This document shows, piece by piece, positions 17,661 through 24,782 of a stretch of DNA of 53,159 nt. The stretch's first letter is position 1; each line of letters opens with the position of its first letter. The DNA lies in contig CAAEMZ010000029.1 of assembly GCA_900757195.1 (NCBI GenBank), positions 1 through 53,159 on the forward strand, read 5' to 3'. Source of the DNA: Lachnospiraceae bacterium. Lineage in GTDB: Bacteria > Bacillota > Clostridia > Lachnospirales > Lachnospiraceae. The notes beneath the pieces are model-generated. The model saw only the letters and a list, made by a program, of their open reading frames with translations, searched no databases and was not told the origin of the DNA. The translations under genes and the position numbers were made by a program.

Positions 17661-17692
17661 CCACCTGTAAAGTAAAAACACTTTACAGGTGG
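17661..17692. promoter_or_regulatory. 12-bp perfect inverted repeat at the ylxM transcription start, containing element copy B
   Basis: CCACCTGTAAAG (17661-17672) and CTTTACAGGTGG (17681-17692) are exact complements around TAAAAACA. The core 17666-17687 is the second copy of the 22-bp element at 8847. The right arm contains AGGTGG, the ribosome binding site of ylxM. Two readings compete: an operator over the start site, or an RNA hairpin hiding the binding site. With the start predicted inside the left arm, the DNA operator reading is favoured. Confidence 0.65.
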
Positions 17693-17700
17693 TGCTTTTT

Positions 17701-18060
17701 ATGGATAAGATATTAAAGCAGGCATTGCTTTATGATTTTTATGGCGAACTTCTGACGGAACATCAGAAATCCATTTATGAGGATTTTGTTCTGAATGATT
17801 ATTCTCTCAGTGAGATCGGTGAAGACCGGAATATCAGCCGTCAGGGAGTTTATGATATTATTAAACGCTGCGATCGGCTTCTGGATGGTTATGAAGAAAA
17901 ACTTCATTTGGTTCAGAAGTTTTTAATGGCAAAAGAGCAGGTCGCACAGATTCACAGCTATGCCAGCGAGATTTTAAAAAACAATTGCACACAAGAGAAA
18001 ACAACAGAATATCTACGGCAGATTGAAGATATTTCCAATCATATTTTGGAAGAGATGTAG
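17701..18060 (+). CDS. ylxM: YlxM family helix-turn-helix protein (UPF0122), SRP-associated
   Basis: YlxM proteins are small sigma-70-region-4-like HTH proteins encoded just before ffh. In Streptococcus, YlxM has been linked to SRP function. The 119 residues show YDFYGELLTEHQKSIYEDF and the HTH segment SLSEIGEDRNISRQGVYDII. I use ATG 17701 as start because AGGTGGTG (17687-17694) lies just ahead; a GTG at 17689 would sit inside that site. It ends 18 bases before ffh. Its own promoter overlaps an inverted repeat, so autoregulation by this HTH protein is a reasonable but unproven idea. Confidence 0.92.
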   Translation: MDKILKQALLYDFYGELLTEHQKSIYEDFVLNDYSLSEIGEDRNISRQGVYDIIKRCDRLLDGYEEKLHLVQKFLMAKEQVAQIHSYASEILKNNCTQEKTTEYLRQIEDISNHILEEM

Positions 18061-18078
18061 CCGGAAGGGAGGTTTTCC

Positions 18079-19425
18079 ATGGCATTTGAAAGTTTATCTG
18101 AGAAATTGCAGAATGTCTTTAAAAATTTAAGAAATAAAGGACGTCTGACGGAAGCCGATGTGAAGACCGCTTTAAAAGAAGTAAAGATGGCGCTGCTGGA
18201 AGCGGATGTCAACTTTAAAGTTGTTAAACAGTTTATAAAGTCTGTGCAGGAGCGGGCTGTCGGCCAGGATGTGATGAACAGTCTGACACCGGGACAGATG
18301 GTTATAAAGATTGTTAATGAAGAAATGGTTTCCCTGATGGGCAGCGAAACCACAGAGATTTCATTAAAACCGTCCAATGAGATTACCATTATTCTGATGG
18401 CAGGTCTGCAGGGCGCCGGTAAGACGACGACCTGTGCGAAGATTGCCGGGAAGATGAAACAGAAAGGACGGAAACCACTGCTGGTTGCCTGTGACGTTTA
18501 CCGGCCTGCAGCGATCAAACAGCTTCAGGTCAACGGTGAGAAACAGGGTGTTCCGGTTTTCGCCATGGGTGAGAATCAGAACCCGGTAAATATTGCCAAA
18601 GCTTCGGTAGAACATGCGGCGAAGAATGATTTCAACGTCGTGATTCTGGATACGGCCGGACGTCTTCATGTGGATGAAGATATGATGACGGAACTTCAGA
18701 ATATTAAAGAAGCTCTGGACATCGATGAAACGATTCTGGTCGTTGATGCGATGACCGGTCAGGATGCGGTGAATGTTGCCAAGTCCTTTAATGAGATGGT
18801 AGGTCTTGACGGTGTGATTCTGACAAAGCTTGACGGGGATACCCGTGGCGGTGCGGCGCTTTCGATTCGTTCCGTTATCGGCAAACCGATCCTCTATGTC
18901 GGCATGGGTGAAAAGCTCTCGGATCTGGAGCAGTTTTATCCGGACCGTATGGCTTCGCGAATCCTCGGTATGGGCGATGTTCTGACACTTATTGAGAAGG
19001 CGGAAGCCCAGATTGATGAAGACAAGGCCAGAGAGATGACCCGGAAGTTTAAGCGGGCAGAATTTACCTATGATGATTTTCTTGAGAACATGAATCAGGT
19101 GAAAAGCATGGGAAATATACAGGATCTGCTTTCGATGATTCCGGGACTCGGAAATCAGATGAAAAACATGGACCTGAGCGGCAGTGAAGCCCAGATGAAG
19201 CGGACAGAATCGATTATTTTATCGATGACACCGGAAGAACGGGCGAATCCGGATCTTATGAATATGAGCCGGAAAAAACGAATTGCGGCGGGCTCCGGCG
19301 TTTCGATTAATGAGGTCAACGCACTGGTCAAACAGTTTGACAGTATGAAAAAGATGATGAAGCAGTTTGCAGGACAGATGTCCGGCAAAGCGGCAAAGCG
19401 GGGAAGATTTAAGTTCCCGTTTTAA
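18079..19425 (+). CDS. ffh: Signal recognition particle protein Ffh
   Basis: Ffh is the GTPase subunit of the SRP and binds signal peptides of nascent membrane proteins. The 448 residues include the N domain, the G domain with P-loop GLQGAGKTTT (from residue 109), DTAGRLHVDEDMM and TKLDGDTRGGAALS, and a methionine-rich M domain from about residue 300 that binds SRP RNA and signal peptides. GGGAGG precedes the ATG. It is transcribed with ylxM and probably with rpsP and khpA downstream; no terminator is seen before rpsP. The SRP RNA gene is not in the window. Confidence 0.97.
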   Translation: MAFESLSEKLQNVFKNLRNKGRLTEADVKTALKEVKMALLEADVNFKVVKQFIKSVQERAVGQDVMNSLTPGQMVIKIVNEEMVSLMGSETTEISLKPSNEITIILMAGLQGAGKTTTCAKIAGKMKQKGRKPLLVACDVYRPAAIKQLQVNGEKQGVPVFAMGENQNPVNIAKASVEHAAKNDFNVVILDTAGRLHVDEDMMTELQNIKEALDIDETILVVDAMTGQDAVNVAKSFNEMVGLDGVILTKLDGDTRGGAALSIRSVIGKPILYVGMGEKLSDLEQFYPDRMASRILGMGDVLTLIEKAEAQIDEDKAREMTRKFKRAEFTYDDFLENMNQVKSMGNIQDLLSMIPGLGNQMKNMDLSGSEAQMKRTESIILSMTPEERANPDLMNMSRKKRIAAGSGVSINEVNALVKQFDSMKKMMKQFAGQMSGKAAKRGRFKFPF

Positions 19426-19496
19426 TAACGGATAAAACAGGATGTGAAATTCCTTTTTATTAATAAACAGATTTATTTTCAGGAGGTGAAAGAAAG

Positions 19497-19742
19497 ATGG
19501 CAGTAAAAATTCGTTTAAGAAGAATGGGTCAGAAAAAGGCTCCTTTTTATAGAATTATCGTCGCTGATTCCCGTTCTCCAAGAGACGGACGTTTCATTGA
19601 AGAAATCGGTACTTACAATCCGAACGTAGAACCAAGCGAAGTTAAGATCAACGCTGAATTAGCACAGAAATGGTTAGCTACAGGCGCTCAGCCAACAGAT
19701 GTTGTAGGCAAATTATTTAAAAATGCAGGAATTACAAAATAA
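19497..19742 (+). CDS. rpsP: Small ribosomal subunit protein bS16
   Basis: The 81-residue protein is S16, an early assembly protein of the 30S subunit. It begins AVKIRLRRMGQKKAPFYRI and contains DSRSPRDGRFIEEIGTYNP, both diagnostic. AGGAGGTG lies ahead of the ATG. The order ffh-rpsP-khpA-rimM-trmD-rplS is the standard Firmicute arrangement. Codon use is strongly biased, as expected for a highly expressed gene. Confidence 0.97.
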   Translation: MAVKIRLRRMGQKKAPFYRIIVADSRSPRDGRFIEEIGTYNPNVEPSEVKINAELAQKWLATGAQPTDVVGKLFKNAGITK

Positions 19743-19762
19743 TTGCAGATGGAGGTGCCGGG

Positions 19763-19993
19763 ATGAAAGAATTAGTCGAAGTGATCGCTAAAGCTCTCGT
19801 TGACCATCCGGAAGGTGTTGTTGTCACAGAGACGGTGCACCCGAAGTCAATTGTTCTGGAACTCAAAGTAGATTCAGAGGATATGGGCAAAGTCATCGGC
19901 AAGCAGGGACGTATTGCCAGAGCAATCCGTACTGTTGTAAAATCTGCCGCATCTAAGGATGATAAAAAAGTAATTGTTGAAATTCTTCAGTAA
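19763..19993 (+). CDS. khpA: KH-domain RNA-binding protein KhpA (YlqC)
   Basis: This 76-residue protein is a single type-II KH domain. The RNA-contacting GxxG loop is seen in GKVIGKQGRIARAIRT. In other Firmicutes, KhpA pairs with KhpB and binds many RNAs, affecting cell elongation and envelope homeostasis. The start has GGAGGTG at 19751. It ends the ffh-rpsP unit: a terminator follows immediately, separating it from rimM. Confidence 0.95.
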   Translation: MKELVEVIAKALVDHPEGVVVTETVHPKSIVLELKVDSEDMGKVIGKQGRIARAIRTVVKSAASKDDKKVIVEILQ

Positions 19994-20002
19994 TTCGACA
20001 TT

Positions 20003-20038
20003 AAAAAGACCTCAGTCCGTTTTGAACTGGGGTCTTTT
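20003..20038 (+). terminator. Rho-independent terminator between khpA and rimM
   Basis: AAAAGACCTCAGT (20004-20016) pairs with ACTGGGGTCTTTT (20026-20038). It divides the otherwise conserved rpsP-rimM-trmD-rplS series; no clear promoter was found in the 27 bases after it, so rimM may depend on partial readthrough. Confidence 0.85.
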
Positions 20039-20064
20039 CCGATTATGGAAGGGAAAGGGACGGA

Positions 20065-20586
20065 ATGGAAAAATATTTACGCGTCGGCGTTATCGCCAAT
20101 ACCCACGGTGTCCGCGGTGAAGTAAAGATCTATGCGACAACCGATGATATCCGCCGCTTTAAAAAATTAAAAGAATGTTTTATTGATACGGGAAAAGAAA
20201 AAATTCCGGTAGAAGTGGAAAGCTGCAAATTTTTTAAAGAGATGCCTATTTTAAAATTCAGATCCATGGATCAGATGGGCGATGTGGAAGGCTTTAAGGG
20301 CAAGGATCTGCTCGTCAGCCGGGAGCATGCGGTAAAACTGAAAAAAAATGAGTTTTTTATTGTGGATCTGGTCGGACTTTCCGTGGAGAGTGACGAAGGG
20401 ATGCCTGTCGGCATTTTAACGGATGTGCTTCAGACCGGGGCCAATGATGTATTTGTTGTCAAAACAGAAGCGGGGGATGAAGTGCTCATTCCGTATATTG
20501 AGCAGTGCGTGCCGGAAATCCATCCGGAAACCGGAAAAATCATGGTTCATTTACTGCCGGGACTTCTGGACTTAAACCGCAGGTGA
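20065..20586 (+). CDS. rimM: 16S rRNA processing protein RimM
   Basis: RimM assists maturation of the 30S head by binding S19 and pre-16S rRNA. The 173 residues contain the N-terminal barrel (RVGVIANTHGVRGEVKIYA) and the C-terminal PRC barrel, with GANDVFVVKTEAGDEVLIPY and a family-typical end (LLDLNRR). AAAGGGA lies ahead of the ATG. trmD starts 4 bases after the stop. Confidence 0.96.
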   Translation: MEKYLRVGVIANTHGVRGEVKIYATTDDIRRFKKLKECFIDTGKEKIPVEVESCKFFKEMPILKFRSMDQMGDVEGFKGKDLLVSREHAVKLKKNEFFIVDLVGLSVESDEGMPVGILTDVLQTGANDVFVVKTEAGDEVLIPYIEQCVPEIHPETGKIMVHLLPGLLDLNRR

Positions 20587-20590
20587 GAAA

Positions 20591-21331
20591 ATGATGCGAT
20601 TTCATGTGATGACGCTTTTTCCGGATATGGTATGGAATGGATTAAATACCAGTATTACGGGAAGGGCCATTGAAAAAAATTTATTTGAATTGAATGTTGC
20701 GAATATCCGGGATTATTCGACAGACAAACATAAGCATGTGGATGATTATCCCTACGGCGGCGGCGCCGGCATGGTAATGCAGCCGGGCCCGGTGTATGAC
20801 TGTTACCAGGATATTGTTAAGGATATGAAAAAGAAGCCGAGGGTTGTCTATATGACGCCTCAGGGGCAGGTGTTCAGCCAGGCCATTGCCGAAGAATTAT
20901 CAAAGGAAGAAGACCTTATTTTCCTCTGCGGCCATTATGAAGGGATTGACGACCGGGTGCTGGATGAAATCGTCACAGACTATCTTTCTATCGGAGATTA
21001 TGTTCTGACCGGAGGGGAGCTTCCGGCCATGGTGATGATCGATTCCATATCCCGTCTGCTTCCGGGGGTACTGAACAACGACGTTTCCGCGGAATATGAG
21101 TCTTTTCAGGACGGACTGCTGGAATATCCCCAGTATACACGGCCGGAGACCTTCAGAGGACAGAAGGTTCCGGAAGTGCTTTTGTCGGGCCACCACGGCA
21201 ACATTGAAAAATGGCGCCGGGAACAGTCTTTGAAACGGACGCTGGAACGGCGGCCGGAACTGCTGGAAGGGGCTGAGCTGACAAAAGAGGACAAAAAAAC
21301 TCTGGAAAAATTAAGAAAAAACTTGATTTAA
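20591..21331 (+). CDS. trmD: tRNA (guanine-37-N1)-methyltransferase TrmD
   Basis: TrmD methylates G37 next to the anticodon and prevents frameshifting. The 246 residues contain the SPOUT trefoil-knot motifs: VDDYPYGGGAGMVMQPGPV near residue 50, FLCGHYEGIDDRV, and SIGDYVLTGGELPAM. The start lies within AGGTGAGAAAATG, four bases after the rimM stop, so the two are coupled. The -35 of the rplS promoter lies within its last codons. Confidence 0.97.
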   Translation: MMRFHVMTLFPDMVWNGLNTSITGRAIEKNLFELNVANIRDYSTDKHKHVDDYPYGGGAGMVMQPGPVYDCYQDIVKDMKKKPRVVYMTPQGQVFSQAIAEELSKEEDLIFLCGHYEGIDDRVLDEIVTDYLSIGDYVLTGGELPAMVMIDSISRLLPGVLNNDVSAEYESFQDGLLEYPQYTRPETFRGQKVPEVLLSGHHGNIEKWRREQSLKRTLERRPELLEGAELTKEDKKTLEKLRKNLI

Positions 21332-21351
21332 TTGAATCCATGTGATATAGT
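21323..21351 (+). promoter_or_regulatory. Sigma-A-type promoter for rplS
   Basis: TTGATT (21323-21328), 17 bases, and TATAGT (21346-21351). It starts inside the 3' end of trmD and would let rplS be made separately from trmD. Confidence 0.65.
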
Positions 21352-21357
21352 ATTTTG

Positions 21358-21432
21358 GTATGAAAAAAGGCGGTCCTCTGTTACCCGTGTATTAAGAACG
21401 CTGAATTTATAATTTTAAGGAGGTTCACTAAG
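21358..21432 (+). ncRNA. Candidate 5' leader of rplS (L19-leader-like)
   Basis: Between the predicted start of transcription and rplS lies about 75 bases of untranslated leader. It holds GGCGGTCCTCTGTTACCCG and a later AAGAACGCTGAA that can pair imperfectly with it. L19 leaders are known upstream of rplS in Firmicutes. I cannot confirm that this matches the family model, so the call rests on position and partial pairing. Confidence 0.35.
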
Positions 21433-21780
21433 ATGAACGATATTATTAAGAATATTGAAGCTGCTCAGTTAAAAGCAGAAGTCGATGAATTCCACGTAGG
21501 TGATACCGTACGTGTATCTGCAAAGGTAAAAGAAGGAAACCGTGAAAGAACACAGGTTTTCGAAGGAACAGTTATCAAACGTCAGAACGGAAGCAACCGT
21601 GAAACCTTTACTGTAAGAAAAAATTCCAACGGTATCGGCGTAGAAAAAACATGGCCATTACACTCCCCAATCGTAGAAAAGATTGAAGTTGTAAGAAGAG
21701 GTAAAGTAAGAAGAGCTAAATTATTCTACTTAAGAGACAGAGTAGGTAAGAAAGCAAAAGTTAAAGAATTAGTTAAATAA
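21433..21780 (+). CDS. rplS: Large ribosomal subunit protein bL19
   Basis: The 115-residue protein is L19, at the 30S-50S interface. Segments DTVRVSAKVKEGNRERTQVFEG, split around residue 25-45, and GVEKTWPLHSPIVEKIEVVRRG are diagnostic. AAGGAGG precedes the ATG. The gene has its own promoter and a terminator, and its codon bias is strong. Confidence 0.97.
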   Translation: MNDIIKNIEAAQLKAEVDEFHVGDTVRVSAKVKEGNRERTQVFEGTVIKRQNGSNRETFTVRKNSNGIGVEKTWPLHSPIVEKIEVVRRGKVRRAKLFYLRDRVGKKAKVKELVK

Positions 21781-21794
21781 TTCGTCAGAATCAT

Positions 21795-21827
21795 TGGGAC
21801 AAGTACTTAGGTAGTTGTCCCATTTTT
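21795..21827 (+). terminator. Rho-independent terminator after rplS
   Basis: TGGGACAA (21795-21802) pairs with TTGTCCCA (21815-21822), followed by TTTTT. Confidence 0.9.
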
Positions 21828-21865
21828 AAAATTACAGGAAATTTCAGTTTTTGAAGGAGCTTGCC

Positions 21866-22420
21866 ATGAAAAAAGCAAAACGTAAGTGGAGGCGCTGGCT
21901 GAATAAATTAAAAAAGCTTGGAATCGGCACCCGGGCTATGAATCTCGGGATGTTCATTATCGGATGGATCCTTGTTGTTTTTCTGGCAGTGGCCTATGTC
22001 CGGGGATTTGGAATGAAAACGATTATTTCCAATGATTCCATGGTTCCGACATTTCATGAGGAAGAAATTCTGAAAATTAATCAGTTTATATATAAGATTT
22101 CATCACCGAACCGATTTGATACGGTAGCGGTCCGGGCCGGAGAAACAAAATCAAACGTTTATTATGTGCTGCGGATCGTTGGTCTTCCGGGCGAAAAAGT
22201 CCGGATAGAAAACGGAAAGCTGTTCATTGATAATGAAGAAATTGTCTACCCGGCAAACAGTGAGCCTGTCAGTGATGCGGGCATTGCCGGAGAGATGATC
22301 TTTCTCGGTGAGGACGAGTATTTTATGCTCTGTGATAATTATAATAACAGCAGTTATGACAGCCGTTCTTCAAGTATCGGCGTTATTGACAAATCCCAGA
22401 TTGAGGGAAGAGTGAAGTAG
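21866..22420 (+). CDS. Signal peptidase I-like protein lacking the catalytic lysine (LepB paralogue 1)
   Basis: The protein has the signal peptidase I layout: a basic N-terminus, one membrane segment (about 27-45), then an extracytoplasmic peptidase S24/S26 fold. The serine box is present as NDSMVPT (Ser58). In family members the next box reads K-R-[IV]-[IV]-G-[LM]-P-G, where Lys is the general base. Here it reads VLRIVGLPGE: the lysine position is Leu102 (CTG at 22169-22171). Box E is also altered, CDNYNNSSYDSR instead of GDNRxxSxDSR. Start is ATG 21866 (184 residues) with GAAGGAG ahead. It precedes rbgA and an intact paralogue at 23284. It may be a pseudo-enzyme or use a different mechanism. 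Confidence 0.85.
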   Translation: MKKAKRKWRRWLNKLKKLGIGTRAMNLGMFIIGWILVVFLAVAYVRGFGMKTIISNDSMVPTFHEEEILKINQFIYKISSPNRFDTVAVRAGETKSNVYYVLRIVGLPGEKVRIENGKLFIDNEEIVYPANSEPVSDAGIAGEMIFLGEDEYFMLCDNYNNSSYDSRSSSIGVIDKSQIEGRVK

Positions 22421-22430
22421 GAGAAGAAGA

Positions 22431-23291
22431 ATGAATATTCAATGGTATCCGGGGCATATGACGAAGGCCCGCAGGATGATGCAGGAAGATATTAAATTAA
22501 TCGATATTGTCATCGAACTGGTGGACGCCCGGATTCCCCTGTCCAGCAAGAATCCGGATATTGACCGGCTGGCCGGACAGAAGTCCCGAATGATTCTTTT
22601 AAATAAATATGATCTGGCGGATCCGGCCCGTACTTCGGAATGGGAAAGCTGGTTTAAGGCCAAAGGCTTTTATGTATATAAACTGGACTCCCGAAAGGGT
22701 GGACAGATGAAAGCCATTACCGGAATTATTCAGGAGGCCTGCAGGGAAAAAATCGAAAGAGACCGGAAAAGAGGCATTATCAACCGTCCGGTGCGGGCGA
22801 TGATCGTTGGCATCCCGAATGTTGGAAAGTCAACCTTTATCAACACCTATGCGGGAAAAGCCTGTGCCAAAACGGGAAATAAACCGGGAGTCACCAAAGG
22901 AAAACAGTGGATTCGTCTGAATAAGAATGTTGAACTGCTGGATACGCCGGGAATTTTATGGCCGAAATTTGATGACCAGGCCGTTGGCGAACGTCTGGCT
23001 CTGATCGGTTCGATTAAAGACGAAATTTTGAATATCAGCGAGTTATCGATAAAGCTGGTGGAATTTTTAAAAGAATTTTATCCGGGAATTTTATCCGAAA
23101 GATATGCAGTGGATGAAAATTGTGATAAAATAGTTGTATTAGAGAGAATTGCAGAGTCGAGAAACTGCCGCCAGAAAGGAAATGTTCTGGATCTGGATAA
23201 AGCTTCAAAACTTTTAATCGATGATTTTCGTTCGGGAAAACTCGGACGTCTGACTTTGGAATTTCCACAGGAGCAGAAGATTCATGCGTAA
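22431..23291 (+). CDS. rbgA: Ribosome biogenesis GTPase RbgA (YlqF)
   Basis: RbgA is a circularly permuted GTPase required for late assembly of the 50S subunit. The motif order is permuted as expected: G4 LNKYD near residue 60, then G1 GIPNVGKSTF near 125, then G3 DTPGILWP near 170. The N-terminal MNIQWYPGHMTKARR is diagnostic. The 286 residues match the family, including the C-terminal RNA-binding helical domain. AGGAG precedes the ATG. Its last 8 bases overlap the start of the intact lepB. Confidence 0.96.
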   Translation: MNIQWYPGHMTKARRMMQEDIKLIDIVIELVDARIPLSSKNPDIDRLAGQKSRMILLNKYDLADPARTSEWESWFKAKGFYVYKLDSRKGGQMKAITGIIQEACREKIERDRKRGIINRPVRAMIVGIPNVGKSTFINTYAGKACAKTGNKPGVTKGKQWIRLNKNVELLDTPGILWPKFDDQAVGERLALIGSIKDEILNISELSIKLVEFLKEFYPGILSERYAVDENCDKIVVLERIAESRNCRQKGNVLDLDKASKLLIDDFRSGKLGRLTLEFPQEQKIHA

Positions 23292-23868
23292 AAAAATATA
23301 TTCAGATAAGGATAAAAAGCCTGAAAAAATTGAACAGAATAAAGCAAAGGAAATCGCCGGACTGGTTATTTACTGTCTGATCGTTATTGCGGCCATGTTT
23401 CTGATTATCAAATACGTGGGACAGCGGACGGTCGTTATGGGCCATTCTATGGAACCGACCCTTCAGGATTCGGATAATCTCATTACCGATAAGATCACGT
23501 ACCGGTTTCGGGATCCGAAACGGTTTGACATCATTGTGTTCCCTTTTAAGGATAACCGGGCAACTCTGCTGATTAAACGGATCGTCGGTATGCCGGGAGA
23601 GACCGTGCAGGTGATCGATGGAAATGTCTATGTCAACGGTTATGCTCTGGAGGATAACTACGGAAATGCAGTGATGACAGATCCGGGACTTGCGGCAGAC
23701 CCGGTGGTTCTGAAGGAAGATGAGTACTTTGTTCTCGGTGATAACCGGAATAACAGCACGGACAGCCGTTTTGAGTCGGTGGGGAACATCCATCGTTCAG
23801 AGATTATCGGACGGGCATGGCTTCGGGTATGGCCTCTGAACAAGCTATCTCTGCTGAAACATCAGTAG
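23284..23868 (+). CDS. lepB: Signal peptidase I (LepB paralogue 2, intact)
   Basis: This membrane-bound enzyme removes signal peptides from secreted proteins. It has a charged cytoplasmic N-terminus, one membrane segment (about 24-44) and the peptidase domain. All catalytic boxes are present: GHSMEPT with Ser55, LLIKRIVGMPGE with Lys98, and GDNRNNSTDSR near residue 155. The 194 residues match Firmicute type I enzymes. Its start overlaps the end of rbgA by 8 bases, implying coupled translation. The paralogue at 21866 lacks the lysine, so this is the likely functional enzyme of the pair. Confidence 0.96.
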   Translation: MRKKIYSDKDKKPEKIEQNKAKEIAGLVIYCLIVIAAMFLIIKYVGQRTVVMGHSMEPTLQDSDNLITDKITYRFRDPKRFDIIVFPFKDNRATLLIKRIVGMPGETVQVIDGNVYVNGYALEDNYGNAVMTDPGLAADPVVLKEDEYFVLGDNRNNSTDSRFESVGNIHRSEIIGRAWLRVWPLNKLSLLKHQ

Positions 23869-23883
23869 TATTCGAAAATATAT

Positions 23884-23916
23884 CATTCTCCTGTCATCCG
23901 GCAGGAGAATGTTTTT
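23884..23916 (+). terminator. Rho-independent terminator after lepB
   Basis: CATTCTCCTG (23884-23893) pairs with CAGGAGAATG (23902-23911), followed by TTTTT. The T-run doubles as the left end of the palindrome at 23911. Confidence 0.9.
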
Positions 23917-23949
23917 GATTGTATAGGAAATTCCTATACAATCAAAAAC
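23911..23949. repeat. 39-bp perfect palindrome (19-bp arms, 1-base centre)
   Basis: The left arm (23911-23929, from GTTTTTGATTGTATAGGAA) and right arm (23931-23949) are exact reverse complements around a single A at 23930. No T-run follows on either strand beyond the arms, so it does not look like a second terminator. It lies between the lepB terminator and rnhB. Only this copy was found in the window. Confidence 0.9.
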
Positions 23950-23971
23950 GCTCTGCTAAATTTAATTGTGA

Positions 23972-23990
23972 AAGTGTGTGAAGCACACTT
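23972..23990 (+). other. Short hairpin ahead of rnhB
   Basis: AAGTGTG (23972-23978) and CACACTT (23984-23990) flank TGAAG. CGTTTT follows, which is weak as a terminator tail. It is the third inverted repeat stacked between lepB and rnhB. Confidence 0.5.
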
Positions 23991-24012
23991 CGTTTTAGAG
24001 AAGGTGAAATGG

Positions 24013-24771
24013 ATGGCGACAATCGGTGAAATAAAAAAAGAACTGGAAAATATCTGTCCGGAGGAACGGCTCCTTTTTATCGAACGTTATAAGGAAGATG
24101 GCCGGAGCGGCGTTCAGAAGCTGGTGGCTTCCTGCAGAAATGGGATTTTAAAAGAGGAAAAAGAGGCGGCCCGTCTGGAAAAGATGCTGGCTTATGAAAA
24201 AAAATACGGGGAACGCTATGAATATATCTGCGGCATCGACGAGGCCGGACGGGGACCTCTGGCAGGTCCGGTCGTTGCCGGGGCGGTAATCCTTCCGAAG
24301 GGACTTAAGATTCCCTATCTGAATGATTCCAAACAGCTCAGTGAAAAACGCAGAGAAGCGCTTTATGACCAGATTATGGAATCGGCGGTGGCCGTCGGTG
24401 CGGGAATCGTTTCGCCGGAGCGGATTGATGAAATTAATATTCTTCAGGCGACCTATGAAGCGATGCGTCAGGCGGTGGAAAGCCTGGACCCAAAACCTCA
24501 GATACTTTTAAATGATGCGGTCATCATTCCGGGAATCCATCTTCCACAGGAGAAGATTATCAAAGGCGATGCCAAAAGCCTTTCCATTGCGGCGGCCAGC
24601 GTGATTGCCAAAGTGACCCGGGACCGGATGATGAAAGCCTATCATGAAATGTTTCCGGAATATGGCTTTGACAAACATAAAGGCTACGGTTCGAGAGAGC
24701 ATATTGAAGCGATTCAGAAAATAGGTCCGTGTCCGATCCACCGGCGCAGTTTTCTGACCCATTTTATTTAA
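24013..24771 (+). CDS. rnhB: Ribonuclease HII
   Basis: RNase HII cleaves RNA in RNA-DNA hybrids, including single misincorporated ribonucleotides. The catalytic domain begins with GIDEAGRGPLAGPVVAGAVI (DEAGRG motif), continues with LNDSKQLSEKRRE, and ends with HKGYGSREHIEAI and RRSF. An N-terminal helical extension of about 70 residues is usual in Firmicutes. I use ATG 24013 (252 residues), which has AAGGTG six bases upstream. A GTG at 23968 would begin inside the hairpin. yraN overlaps the site immediately after the stop, as in many Firmicutes. Confidence 0.95.
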   Translation: MATIGEIKKELENICPEERLLFIERYKEDGRSGVQKLVASCRNGILKEEKEAARLEKMLAYEKKYGERYEYICGIDEAGRGPLAGPVVAGAVILPKGLKIPYLNDSKQLSEKRREALYDQIMESAVAVGAGIVSPERIDEINILQATYEAMRQAVESLDPKPQILLNDAVIIPGIHLPQEKIIKGDAKSLSIAAASVIAKVTRDRMMKAYHEMFPEYGFDKHKGYGSREHIEAIQKIGPCPIHRRSFLTHFI

Positions 24772-24782
24772 GGAGGTTTCCT

